Positions 1-8,003 of a stretch of 46,331 nucleotides of DNA are shown in pieces. The DNA comes from Betaproteobacteria bacterium. Its GTDB lineage: Bacteria; Pseudomonadota; Gammaproteobacteria; Burkholderiales; SG8-41. Made by a program: the position numbers and the translations under genes. Location: contig JACQGN010000136.1 of NCBI GenBank assembly GCA_016199545.1, forward strand, positions 1 to 46,331, given 5' to 3'. The notes under the pieces are model-generated. The model was given only the letters and a program-made list of their open reading frames with translations. It was not told the DNA's origin and did no database searches. Numbering within the stretch: the stretch's first letter is position 1; each line of letters opens with the position of its first letter.

Positions 1-84
1 GGACTTCGCTCGGTGGGAAGCGGTGCCCACAGCCCCAAGTGTTCGAGGATGCGCCGGATCGCGCCCGGCTCCTCGATCAACTAC
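1..84 (-). pseudogene. Transposase C-terminal remnant (possibly IS91-like)
   Basis: Read on the minus strand, the first 84 bases give IEEPGAIRRILEHLGLWAPL, which resembles the tail that follows the zinc-finger region of IS91-type (Y2) transposases. A TAG lies directly upstream in the same frame, so only a tail fragment is left. It runs off the window start. Family assignment rests on recalled similarity of a short peptide and is uncertain. Confidence 0.35.
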
Positions 85-188
85 GATAGAATGCCCGCGT
101 GAGGCCACCGATCGAAAGTCTGGACAACTTCCCTTCGCGGGGGAATAACCGCTTTTGAACCCGGCACTGTATACGATAAGCTTCTTCC

Positions 189-1256
189 ATGATGCAACGG
201 GCTGAAATCCACCATGTAGATTCGCACGATAACTTCGTCGAGCTCGCGTACGAGCAAGGATGGACTGACGGACTTCCAGTATTTCCACCGACGCGCAAGC
301 TCGTCGAGGCGATGATCGCATATGTCGGTCGTGATCCCGGCGAAGTGCTCGGCACCGTCTTCCCGGGTGACGGGGAAGCATCGATCGAAAAGATTGCTGC
401 GAACTGCGTGATGGCGGGATGCCGCCCGGAATATTTTCCTGTCGTGCTCGCCGCAGTTGAATGTATCGTCGATCAGACGCTGCTGCTCAATCCGACGCAG
501 TCCACCGGGGCATCCGGCGTGTTCACGCTCGTGAGCGGCCCCATCGTCGGCACGCTCAAGTTCCATACGCGCGAATGGCTTTTCGGCCCCAACGGAGGAC
601 GCGCAAATGCCACGATTGGCCGGGCTATCAGGCTGGTTCTGTGGAATATTGGACATGGCTATCCGGGCAAACTCCTCAAGGGCACCATGGGTCATCCAGC
701 AACGTGGAGCTACTGCATTGGTGAAGAGCAGGAGATTTCGCCGTGGGAGCCAGTGCATGTGGACATGGGGCTAGCGGCGACCGATAGCGCCGTCACCGTG
801 ATGAAAGCCGGGGAGCAGACCCAACTCACTGTGCCGCTCAACACGGTAGGGTTTAACGAGTGCATCACGCTGCTCGCTCGGGGAATCGGACGCCTCGGAA
901 TCCCTACGAGCGCAGGCAAGCGCGGCTACATCTTCGTCCTTAATCCGAGCCTCGCGCAGGCTTTTGCTCGCGCTGGCTATAACCGGATGCAAGTCAGGGC
1001 CGCCATCGCCGAACGGGCACGAAGACATATGTACGACTGGCAGCACGATCGCCATGATGATGCAGTGCCCTGCGCCGACCCCTTCACGGCATTCGCCAGC
1101 GAGCGTCCTGTTTTCGTTGGACGTGTCACGCCTGAAGAAATCATCATCGTGGTAGGCGGGGGCGAATCGGCGCAGATGGGTCAATGCGTGGCTATCGCCA
1201 GCCGAAGCTCGGTTGGTCAGCCGCTGGTCACAAAAAAGATCCGCAGTACAGGCTAA
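189..1256 (+). CDS. Partner protein of UGSC selenoprotein (unnamed family), copy 1
   Basis: 355 residues of a family found five times in this window, always beside or fused to a UGSC selenoprotein. Conserved marks are EQGWTDGLPVFPPT near residue 24, NCVMAGCRPEYFPVV near residue 74 with an invariant Cys, RANATIGRAIRLV near residue 138, and a PWEPVHVDMG segment near residue 190. There is no signal peptide or membrane segment, so it is probably cytoplasmic. I do not know a biochemical function for the family. The invariant Cys and the constant pairing with a selenocysteine protein suggest a shared redox or thiol-dependent reaction (inference). The start is the first ATG of a tandem ATGATG; no clear ribosome site precedes it. 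The stop lies 13 bases before the selenoprotein start, so the two are co-transcribed. This copy is more diverged than those at 15697 and 27310. Confidence 0.75.
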   Translation: MMQRAEIHHVDSHDNFVELAYEQGWTDGLPVFPPTRKLVEAMIAYVGRDPGEVLGTVFPGDGEASIEKIAANCVMAGCRPEYFPVVLAAVECIVDQTLLLNPTQSTGASGVFTLVSGPIVGTLKFHTREWLFGPNGGRANATIGRAIRLVLWNIGHGYPGKLLKGTMGHPATWSYCIGEEQEISPWEPVHVDMGLAATDSAVTVMKAGEQTQLTVPLNTVGFNECITLLARGIGRLGIPTSAGKRGYIFVLNPSLAQAFARAGYNRMQVRAAIAERARRHMYDWQHDRHDDAVPCADPFTAFASERPVFVGRVTPEEIIIVVGGGESAQMGQCVAIASRSSVGQPLVTKKIRSTG

Positions 1257-1269
1257 GCAAGGAGGCCAT

Positions 1270-1803
1270 ATGCTCGAACTCGTCGATCCAGTTGGCATCC
1301 CACGGCGAGAGTCCCAGGCACAGCGCCGCAACCTCGATACGCCAATTGGCCGGCGCGTCGGCTTCATCTGGAATCAGTATCCGACCACAAGAAACTTCTG
1401 GACGCGTTTCGAGCGGGCGCTCGAGGCGCTATGCACGCCGCCGCACGTAGCGCGCGCGTATAAACCGAACACTTGGTCGCCGCTCGCGTCCGAAACTTTC
1501 AAGAAGATTTCGGGAGAGGTCGACTACTTCGTGGTCGGTGTGGGAGCTTGAGGTTCTTGCACGGGCGCCGCCGTGCGCGACGCGTTTGCGGCCTGGAAAG
1601 TCGGTATGCCAGCAGTAGTCCTGGTGCATCAGCCCTTCGTGAATCTCGCGAAGGCTCAACTTCATGCACTGGGGGCGAAGGACCCAACGATGCTGGTTTA
1701 TGAGCAGGATGCCCCTGCGCTCGAATCGGATGAAAAGACCGAGGAGAAAGCGCGCAAGGCTGCGGCTGAGTTGGTTATCTTGCTGAGCCGCGGGACCGCT
1801 TGA
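1270..1803 (+). CDS. UGSC-type selenoprotein, copy 1 (TGA at 1549-1551 read as Sec)
   Basis: A 177-residue protein if the in-frame TGA at codon 94 is read as selenocysteine. The sequence across it is VVGVGA-U-GSCTGAAVRDA, the U-G-S-C motif that names this selenoprotein family. The ORF track splits it into pieces ending at 1551 and restarting at 1573 in the same frame. The start is ATG 1270 behind AAGGAGG. The N-terminal half (GRRVGFIWNQY, then the hydrophobic strand DYFVVGVGA) looks like an alpha/beta fold with U/C at the end of a strand, as in thioredoxin-like redox sites. A hairpin (stem 1559-1564 with 1571-1576) follows the TGA, but it is less regular than in the other four copies. It is the second gene after partner copy 1. 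Confidence 0.82.
1549..1576 (+). promoter_or_regulatory. Candidate SECIS after Sec codon of UGSC copy 1
   Basis: TGA followed after 7 nt by GCACGG-gcgccg-CCGTGC, a 6-bp stem with a 6-nt loop starting with G. The other four UGSC genes have a stem starting exactly 10 nt after TGA with GU in the loop; this one lacks both, so it is the weakest of the five. Confidence 0.45.
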
Positions 1804-1817
1804 AGCGTGTTACGTCA

Positions 1818-2771
1818 TCACTTCTCTTCCCGAATTCCGGTCTCCCTGATCACCTTCTCCCATATCTCGATCTCGGATCTAATTTTCGCTGAGAACTTTT
1901 CGGGCGAGCTGGCAACGACTTCGGTGCCGGTTCGGAACACGCGTTCCCTGATATCCGGGCGGCCGAGAAGCTTCACGATTTCCTGATTCAGTCGATTGAT
2001 GATTGTGGAGTCCGTCTTGGCGGGCGCGAAGATGCCGAGGATCAAGGACGATTCATAACCGGGCAGACCCGACGCGGCGACCGTGGGCAAATCGGGTGCG
2101 AGCGGCGAGCGTTGCGCACTCGTGATAGCCAGCGACCGGATGCGGCCGGCCTTAACATGCGGCGCCACGATCGGTGCGCCGGCGAACATCATGTGCACTT
2201 CGTTGGCGATCAGTGCATTCAGGGCGGGTCCCATCCCCTTGTATGGAATACGCACAATGTTCACGCGAGCCATGGCCCTGAAAAGTTCGCCGGCGAGATG
2301 TGCGGCGGACCCCGCAAGGCTTGATGCGTAGTTTATTTCTCCGGGCTTCGACTGGGCGAGCGCCATCAATTCCGTCACCGATCTGACCGGCACGGAAGCA
2401 TGAACGACCAGAATGTTCGGTGAACTTGTCGTCCACGAGATCGGAGCGAAGTCGCGTGCGAAATTCCACGTCACGTGCCCCCTTAACAGCGGCAGCATCC
2501 ATAGCGGTGTCCCGTAGGAGAGCAGCGTGTGTCCATCGGGTGCTGCTCTAGCGACGATCTCGATGGAAAGGCTGCCGACGCGGTTGTCGACGATGACCTG
2601 CCGTCCAAGGCTGGTGGTCAGCTCCTGGGCGATGATGCGTGCAAAGTAGTCGTTGGTGCTCCCTGAGAGGGAGGAGAGAATGCGAACCGGTCTTTGTGGA
2701 TACGTCTGGGCAATTGCCGCTGCTGAGACTAATGTCGCCGTGACACAAAACAAGAGTGCGCGGTTAAACAA
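1818..2771 (-). CDS. Bug-family TTT periplasmic binding protein
   Basis: 317 residues from a TTG start at 2771, which gives a normal Bug length and puts the signal peptide (hydrophobic run ending AAAIAQ) at the N-terminus. The ORF track extends it upstream to 3098, but that part is the remnant of another Bug gene. Family marks are TYPQRPVRILSSLSG after the signal, GRQVIVDNR, APDGHTLL, and PYKGMGPALNALIANEVHMMF. The residues after VRI are SSLSGSTND rather than the usual VPFxPGGxxD, so the ligand-binding first loop is altered. It would bind a small carboxylate in the periplasm for a TTT-type transporter, but no TctA/TctB partner is nearby. Convergent with the selenoprotein ending at 1803. Confidence 0.85.
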   Translation of the reverse strand: MFNRALLFCVTATLVSAAAIAQTYPQRPVRILSSLSGSTNDYFARIIAQELTTSLGRQVIVDNRVGSLSIEIVARAAPDGHTLLSYGTPLWMLPLLRGHVTWNFARDFAPISWTTSSPNILVVHASVPVRSVTELMALAQSKPGEINYASSLAGSAAHLAGELFRAMARVNIVRIPYKGMGPALNALIANEVHMMFAGAPIVAPHVKAGRIRSLAITSAQRSPLAPDLPTVAASGLPGYESSLILGIFAPAKTDSTIINRLNQEIVKLLGRPDIRERVFRTGTEVVASSPEKFSAKIRSEIEIWEKVIRETGIREEK

Positions 2772-2947
2772 TGTATCGAAATATGTGCGATTTCTCGGCT
2801 TGGAGCAACGTTTTTGCCCATAGAACTGTTGCTCTCTTCCGCACGGCGACCGGCAGCTTCGGCCGAAAGCCGCCTCAAGCGCGACTGTTTCGTCACGAGC
2901 ATTCACGATGCTTTTGTCTACTTGCGCAACCTGCGGTGTAGCGAGCA

Positions 2948-3098
2948 TCAGTCGATGCGCGCACCCGTGTGCTTGACCACTTTCGCCCACATTATCGACT
3001 TTGCGCCTAATGAACTGCCCCAACTCCTCGGGCGTGCTGCCGATCGGATCGGGCCGGCGCACCCCGGCTATGCGAGCGCCCGCGGCGCTCTGATGCAA
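2948..3098 (-). pseudogene. C-terminal remnant of a Bug protein
   Basis: Minus-strand GVRRPDPIGSTPEELGQFIRR is the typical last quarter of a Bug protein. A frame change then follows: the other frame reads WAKVVKHTGARID and a stop at 2948, which is the normal Bug C-terminus. Only this tail survives, just upstream of the intact Bug gene at 1818-2771, and the ORF track fuses it to that gene. Confidence 0.65.
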
Positions 3099-3112
3099 TC
3101 AGTCAAGCAAGG

Positions 3113-4069
3113 CTACTCGGCCTGGATGTTCGCTTCCTTGATGATCTTGGCGTACTTGATGATGTCCGCCTTGAGGATCGCGGCCGTTTGCTCGGCGTTG
3201 TTGTAAAAGGGTACGAACCCCTGGGCATCGAGCTTTTCCATGGTGTCCGGCATGGCCACGAGTTTCGCGACTTCGGCCGATATCCGGTCGATGATGATCT
3301 TTGGCATGCCGGCCGGTCCACCCACGCCTTGCCAGTTTTTCAACGAACCCCCCGGGAGCCCTGCCTCGTTGAAGGTGGGAATTTCAGGAAGCGTCGTCAG
3401 GCGCGCCTCCCCGGAAACCGCGAGTGCCCGCAGCCTGCCGGATTTGACATGAGCGACGATGTTCACGGGCACGGCCAGGATGAAATCGACGTGGCCGCCG
3501 ACCAGGTCAATGACCGCCGGTCCGCCGCCCTTGTAGGGGATCTGTTGTGTCTTGATGCCCGCGACGCTGTTGAGCAGGGCTGCCGCAAGATGCGTCGATC
3601 CCCCGTGGCTCGATGTGGCGTAGTTGAGCTTCCCCGGCCGAGCCTTCGCCAGCGCGATCAGTTCTTTCAACGTCTTGACGGGTACGGACGGGTGGACAGC
3701 CACCAGGTTCTCGTAACTGGAGACGGTGGCGATCGTGGCGATATCTTTTATCGCGTCATAAGACGTTTTCAGCAAAGTCTGGTTGGCGGCGAGCGCGCCG
3801 CCTATATACACGAGGGTGTAGCCATCCGGCTTCGATGTCACCGCAGCCTGCGTACCGATCACCGTATTGGCGCCGGGCCGGTTATCGATGATCACCTGCT
3901 GGCCCCAGGCTTCGGTCAGCCTCTGACCGACCAACCGCGAGGTGAATGTTGTACTCCCGCCGGGAGAATAGGGGACTATGTAGCGTATCGGTCGGTTCGG
4001 ATAATCCTGCTGCGCGAGGGCGCCGCCGGCAAGTATTGTCAATACACCTGCAAGTAATGTCGTTGCCAC
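3113..4069 (-). CDS. Bug-family TTT periplasmic binding protein
   Basis: 318 residues if begun at the GTG at 4069, giving a standard signal peptide (hydrophobic run ending GGALAQQ) and the mature start DYPNRPIRYIVPYSPGGS. Further marks are GQQVIIDNRPGANTVIG, KPDGYTLVYIG, PYKGGGPAVIDLVGGHVDF, and the tail KYAKIIKEANI. Predicted periplasmic solute capture of a small carboxylate. The frame is open upstream to an ATG at 4192, and those 41 codons are the N-terminus of an enolase-superfamily enzyme. If translation starts there, the signal peptide would be internal. The gene is preceded by another Bug gene on the same strand and no transporter membrane subunits are visible. Confidence 0.85.
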   Translation of the reverse strand: MATTLLAGVLTILAGGALAQQDYPNRPIRYIVPYSPGGSTTFTSRLVGQRLTEAWGQQVIIDNRPGANTVIGTQAAVTSKPDGYTLVYIGGALAANQTLLKTSYDAIKDIATIATVSSYENLVAVHPSVPVKTLKELIALAKARPGKLNYATSSHGGSTHLAAALLNSVAGIKTQQIPYKGGGPAVIDLVGGHVDFILAVPVNIVAHVKSGRLRALAVSGEARLTTLPEIPTFNEAGLPGGSLKNWQGVGGPAGMPKIIIDRISAEVAKLVAMPDTMEKLDAQGFVPFYNNAEQTAAILKADIIKYAKIIKEANIQAE

Positions 4070-4192
4070 TGTGGAGTCAGTGAGAACTTCGACCACCCCG
4101 AATGTCCTCTCGCGGGTCCAGCGCATTGCGTTTCCGAACGGCTCCTTCACGGGATAGACAAGCGAGTAGGTCTTGACGTCAATGATTTTCAT
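4070..4192 (-). pseudogene. N-terminal fragment of a mandelate racemase/muconate lactonizing enzyme, in frame with the Bug gene
   Basis: MKIIDVKTYSLVYPVKEPFG followed by NAMRWTRERTFGVVEVLTD is the capping-domain start of an enolase-superfamily (MR/MLE) enzyme. It stops after about 40 residues and runs in frame into the Bug signal peptide. This looks like a deletion junction between a dehydratase gene and a binding-protein gene. Complete members of the superfamily lie at 12794 and 34522. Confidence 0.65.
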
Positions 4193-4234
4193 ATGTGTGA
4201 GTGCAACATTGGTCGGTTTAACTATCGTGGCGAG

Positions 4235-5245
4235 TTACTTCACCATGCCGAGGTCGCTCAACATCGCTCGCAAGCGTCCGTATTCCCTATCGAGCTGACT
4301 CGGAAGCTCGCTTGCGCCGATCAAATCGATGGTCCAATTATTCGCGTCGAAAAACTGCTTCGCTTCAGGCTGGCGGACTGCTTTGCCGATTGCGTCCTCC
4401 CAGAAAGCGACTTGTGCGGGCGCAACGCCCTTCGGGCCGAACACCGCAAACCATGTCGGGACAACCACGTCGTAGCCCTGCTCGCGCAACGTCGGCAAAT
4501 TCGGAAGCTGGGGCAGCCGCTGGCTTGCGATTGCTCCGATCAATCTCGCTTTGCCTGTGCTGACCATCGCGTGCGCGCTCCCCGAGCTGGAAACGCCGAT
4601 GCTGATGTGTCCGCCGGCGACCTGAGTCGCCGTGATGCTCCCTGATGCATTCACGACCATCCGGAGCTTGCGCGGATCGAAGTCTGCAAAGCGCGCCAAC
4701 TGGGCGAGTGCGATATGCGAAGCGTTTCCCGCTGAGGTGGAAAACCCGAAGCTGTAGGAAGACGTTCCTTTCTTCAGGCCGTCGACCAGGTCCTTGATGG
4801 AACGAAGCGGCGAATCGACGGGGACAAAGACGACAAGGTCGGTGTCCACGACCTTCATGATGGGCGTGAGATCGCGGTGCGTGCTCGTGCTGCCGGTCGT
4901 AATCGCAGTGGTCACCCAGCTTGAGCCAAGGATGAGCAGGTAATGCGGGTCCCCCGGGTGCGAGTTCACGTAGACAACGCCCAGCGATTGGCCCTGGCCC
5001 GGTTTGTTCATTACCGTCATCGACATCGAGGCGGTGTTATCGGCAGTCAGGATCTTCTGCAGCATTCGGCCCATCCGGTCGTTGGCGCCCCCCGGTTGTG
5101 CGCCAACCACCAGTTCAACGTTCTTTTGCGGCTTCCAGGCGGGCTGCGCCGCATGCGCACCCGACCACACTGTGGAAACCGCTGGCAGCATGCCGATCAG
5201 CGAGAGGCTGATTGCGCGGCTGAGGATTCGCAGAATGGTTGACAT
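4235..5245 (-). CDS. Divergent TTT-family periplasmic binding protein
   Basis: 336 residues from ATG 5245, chosen because it places the signal peptide (ILRILSRAISLSLIG ... GAHAAQ) at the N-terminus. The ORF track start at 5284 adds 13 residues. The mature start WKPQKNVELVVGAQPGGAND differs from the YPxxPIRxIVPxxPGG pattern of classical Bug proteins and matches the subtype also seen at 19781. The tail ends REYGRLRAMLSDLGMVK, close to the ELKEILTELGMVK tail of that copy. Probably a periplasmic solute-binding protein for a small organic acid. It is divergent from the leuC-like gene, with about 55 bases between the starts that must hold both promoters. Confidence 0.8.
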   Translation of the reverse strand: MSTILRILSRAISLSLIGMLPAVSTVWSGAHAAQPAWKPQKNVELVVGAQPGGANDRMGRMLQKILTADNTASMSMTVMNKPGQGQSLGVVYVNSHPGDPHYLLILGSSWVTTAITTGSTSTHRDLTPIMKVVDTDLVVFVPVDSPLRSIKDLVDGLKKGTSSYSFGFSTSAGNASHIALAQLARFADFDPRKLRMVVNASGSITATQVAGGHISIGVSSSGSAHAMVSTGKARLIGAIASQRLPQLPNLPTLREQGYDVVVPTWFAVFGPKGVAPAQVAFWEDAIGKAVRQPEAKQFFDANNWTIDLIGASELPSQLDREYGRLRAMLSDLGMVK

Positions 5246-5300
5246 GAGTTTTTGATTGTGGGACAAGGCGTGTGAACAAGTCAATCGTTCCTGGCACGCG

Positions 5301-6725
5301 ATGTCCGCGAATCCTCAAGCGAAGACGCTCGTCGAGAAGATCTGGGAGAGCCATGTGATTGCCGAGCTCTCGGACGGGCGAACGTTGCTGCATGTCGATC
5401 GGCATTTCCTGCACGACGGCACCAGCCGGCAGGCGTTCGACGGCATGCGGCGGATGCGGCGCCCCGTGCGCAACCGCGATCTCACTTTCGCTGTGGTCGA
5501 TCATATCGTTTCAACACTGCCGGGCAGAACCGGTGAGTCGCACCCGCCCGGCCGCGAGCGCATCCACGCCTTGCGCGACAACTGCCGGGAATTCGATCTG
5601 GAGCTCTACGATGTGGACAGTCCGCACCAGGGCATCGCGCACGTCGTCGCGCCCGAGCGCGGCATCACTCTGCCCGGCTGCACGCTCGCGTGCGGTGACA
5701 GCCACACCGCAACCAATGGCGGTCTGGGCGCGCTGGCGTGGGGCATCGGCACGACCGAGGTGATGCACGTGATGGCGGCCCAGGCGCTTCTGCAGCGCAA
5801 GCCGCAGCAGATGCGGATCTCATTTAGCGGCAGCATCGGGCCAGGGGTATTCGCGAAGGATCTGATCCTGTATTTCATCGCGCGTCACGGCGTGGCTGCC
5901 GGCAGCGGATGTGCCGTCGAGTACGCAGGCGCCGCCATTCGCTCGGCTCCGATCGAGGCGCGCATGACGATCTGCAACATGTCGATCGAGCTTGGCGCGC
6001 GTTTTGGTATCGTCGCGCCCGACGAAGTGACATTCGACTACGTCGCCGGCCGGCCGTTTGCGCCCACGGGGATGCAATGGGAGCGTGCGGTTGATGCGTG
6101 GCGCAAGCTCGGAACCGATCTCGACGCCCGCTTCGATCGGGAGTTCGAAATCGATTGCGCAGGGATCGCGCCGCAAGTTACGTGGGGAAACTCGCCGCAG
6201 GAGGCCGTCGGCATCGACGATGCTCTCCCGAATCCGGCGGACATTCCGGAACCCGGCCGGCGGCAAGCAGTTGAGCGCGCCTACACGTATATGGACCTCG
6301 AACCCGGGAGAAAACTCGAAGGCGTGCCGATCGACTTCGCCTTCATCGGCTCGTGCACCAACGCGCGGCTATCCGACCTGGAAGCCGCGGCGCGCGTTCT
6401 GCGGGGCCGCAAGGTGAAGGACGGGGTCACGGCGCTGGCGGTGCCAGGATCAATGGCCGTGAAATCAGCGGCGGAAGCGGCTGGCCTCGACAAAGTGTTC
6501 ATCGAGGCGGGATTCGAGTGGCGCAATGCGGGCTGCTCCATGTGCGTAGGCAGCAATGGCGATCTCGTGCCACCCGGCAAGCGTTCGATTTCCACCACCA
6601 ACCGCAACTTCGAGCACCGCCAGGGCCCGCACAGCCGAACACACCTCGCGAGCCCCGCAAGCGTTGCGGCGGCGGCGGTGAGCGGGTGTATTACCGATGT
6701 CCGCAGGTTGCTGGATCGGCGTTAG
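5301..6725 (+). CDS. leuC: LeuC-like (3-isopropylmalate dehydratase/aconitase family) large subunit
   Basis: 474 residues, close to the usual LeuC length. It carries the 4Fe-4S ligands in GSCTNAR (Cys near residue 352) and NAGCSMC (Cys near 411 and 414), plus the GDSHTATNGGLGALAWGIGT motif. Enzymes of this group move a hydroxyl group between neighbouring carbons of a malate-type acid by dehydration and rehydration, in complex with a LeuD small subunit; leuD follows after 10 bases. The signature near the C-terminus reads NFEHRQGPHSRTHLASP instead of the common NFExRQGxGxRTHLxSP. That, and the setting among transporter and dehydratase genes, suggests a substrate other than 3-isopropylmalate (inference), for example a methylmalate or similar acid. 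Start ATG 5301 is preferred to the track's 5256, where the extra residues look non-coding. Confidence 0.85.
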   Translation: MSANPQAKTLVEKIWESHVIAELSDGRTLLHVDRHFLHDGTSRQAFDGMRRMRRPVRNRDLTFAVVDHIVSTLPGRTGESHPPGRERIHALRDNCREFDLELYDVDSPHQGIAHVVAPERGITLPGCTLACGDSHTATNGGLGALAWGIGTTEVMHVMAAQALLQRKPQQMRISFSGSIGPGVFAKDLILYFIARHGVAAGSGCAVEYAGAAIRSAPIEARMTICNMSIELGARFGIVAPDEVTFDYVAGRPFAPTGMQWERAVDAWRKLGTDLDARFDREFEIDCAGIAPQVTWGNSPQEAVGIDDALPNPADIPEPGRRQAVERAYTYMDLEPGRKLEGVPIDFAFIGSCTNARLSDLEAAARVLRGRKVKDGVTALAVPGSMAVKSAAEAAGLDKVFIEAGFEWRNAGCSMCVGSNGDLVPPGKRSISTTNRNFEHRQGPHSRTHLASPASVAAAAVSGCITDVRRLLDRR

Positions 6726-6735
6726 GAGCGGCACG

Positions 6736-7350
6736 ATGGAAAAGTTCACCGTAGTTACAGGCATCGCCGCTCCGATGATGATGCCGAACATCAACACGGA
6801 CGCGATTTCTCCGATGGCGGCGGGGCGCTCGACAGCGACTGATCTCGGCGTGATGCTGTTCGCGAACTGGCGCTACCGGCTCGATGGCAGCGAGATCGGC
6901 GATTTCGTGCTCAACCGGGAGCCGTTCCGGCGCAGCAAGACCATCGTCGCCGGGGAGAACTTCGGCTGCGGCAGTTCGCGCGAGCGCGCGGTGTGGGCGC
7001 TGATGCGCTTCGGCATCCGCTGCGTGATCGCTCCCAGCTTCGCTGACATCTTTCGCGAAAACGCCTTTCAAAACGGATTGCTCCCTGTTGTGGTTGGCAC
7101 GCAGGAGTGCGCAAGCCTTGCCGCGGCGCTCGAATGCGCGCAGGAGCCGCTGGTGACGGTTGACCTGGAGCGCTGCGTTGTTCAAGGACCCGAGGGCTGG
7201 ACAAGTTCGTTCGTTGTCCCCACGGAACGCCGCACGGCGCTATTGGAAGGCCTGGATGAGATTGACGTAATCCTGCGCATGGCGAAGGATATCGACGCCT
7301 TCCAGCGCCGCGACCGCGAACAGCGCCCCTGGATCTACCTCGAGCGATAA
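6736..7350 (+). CDS. leuD: LeuD-like (3-isopropylmalate dehydratase family) small subunit
   Basis: 204 residues, the usual LeuD length. Key segments are NINTDAISP near the start and the swivel-domain signature GENFGCGSSRERAVWALMRFGI, followed by SFADIFRENAFQNGLLPV, all standard for LeuD. It completes the active site of the large subunit encoded just upstream. Start ATG 6736 has AGGAG seven bases ahead; the track's 6697 start would overlap the leuC-like gene. It has its own C-terminal extension with EIDVILRMAKDIDAFQRRDR, as normal for LeuD. Confidence 0.87.
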   Translation: MEKFTVVTGIAAPMMMPNINTDAISPMAAGRSTATDLGVMLFANWRYRLDGSEIGDFVLNREPFRRSKTIVAGENFGCGSSRERAVWALMRFGIRCVIAPSFADIFRENAFQNGLLPVVVGTQECASLAAALECAQEPLVTVDLERCVVQGPEGWTSSFVVPTERRTALLEGLDEIDVILRMAKDIDAFQRRDREQRPWIYLER

Positions 7351-7382
7351 GTGCTGAACAGTCGTTGAGCTGAAGCGCCCTG

Positions 7383-7861
7383 ATGGAATTCTCGACCGCT
7401 GTGAAGCGATTACTGAGCGGGAGCCTGCTGATCGCGCTCGCCGGCGTGGCCGCGGCGCAGCAGCGCTACCCCAGCAAGCCGATACGCTTCATCCTGCCCA
7501 ACGCGCCGGGGGGCAGCAACAGCTTCGTCGCGCGACTTGTCGGAGAGAAGCTCACGGCGGATTGGGGACAACAGGTGATCGTGGACAGCCGTCCGGGCGG
7601 CAACAATGTGATCGCCGCCGAAGCGTTGCTGAGATCCAATCCCGATGGGCACACGATTCTCCTGGTCGAGATCGCAAGAATTCAAGCCATGCCGGACTTC
7701 AAGGAGAAGCTCGCTTAAGGAGTGTGTCAGGACAAAGTCCGGCACACTCCTAGGGCGTGGAACCCTTCGTCTCCGGGCTCGAGCCGTTCGCCGCGTTTAT
7801 CAAGGCCGAGATGGCGAAGTACGCGAAGATCATCAAGCTCGCGAACATCAAGATTGAATGA
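7383..7861 (+). pseudogene. Broken Bug-family binding protein with internal deletion and IS scar
   Basis: An N-terminal Bug part (signal peptide, RYPSKPIRFILPNAPGGS, QQVIVDSRPGGNNV, NPDGHTILLVE) jumps directly to a C-terminal part (IARIQAMPDFKEKLA). The middle 160 or so residues are therefore missing. A 38-bp inverted-repeat scar at 7716-7753 then brings a TAA stop, and the proper tail GVEPFVSGLEPFAAFIKAEM resumes after it and ends at 7861. It follows the leuCD-like pair and was probably the binding protein for that operon. Two independent lesions make it non-functional. Confidence 0.85.
7716..7753. repeat. IS-end inverted-repeat scar inside Bug pseudogene
   Basis: AGGAGTGTGTCAGGAC, then AAA, then GTCCGGCACACTCCT: two facing imperfect inverted ends with only three bases between them. 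It sits inside a coding sequence that resumes correctly on the far side, so it is an inserted element (a minimal MITE or the remains of an IS). Its layout and inner GGAC/GTCC core are like the scar at 33264-33303. Confidence 0.7.
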
Positions 7862-8003
7862 AGGTTGTCGGGGAACGCTGCGCGTACCCCGACATCCGTT
7901 ACGCGTTAGGTAGCCGTCGATCCGGCAACCTGACGTCTGGCCCTCCCTGGTCAAAGAGGCGGGAATCGCGTTTATTGACGCAGTAGAATTTGATGAGGAT
8001 CAC

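Noticed and set aside
2772-3098. N-terminal extension of the 1818-3098 Bug ORF as part of the protein
   Set aside because: It would bury the signal peptide 110 residues inside, and its sequence is the tail of a different Bug protein.
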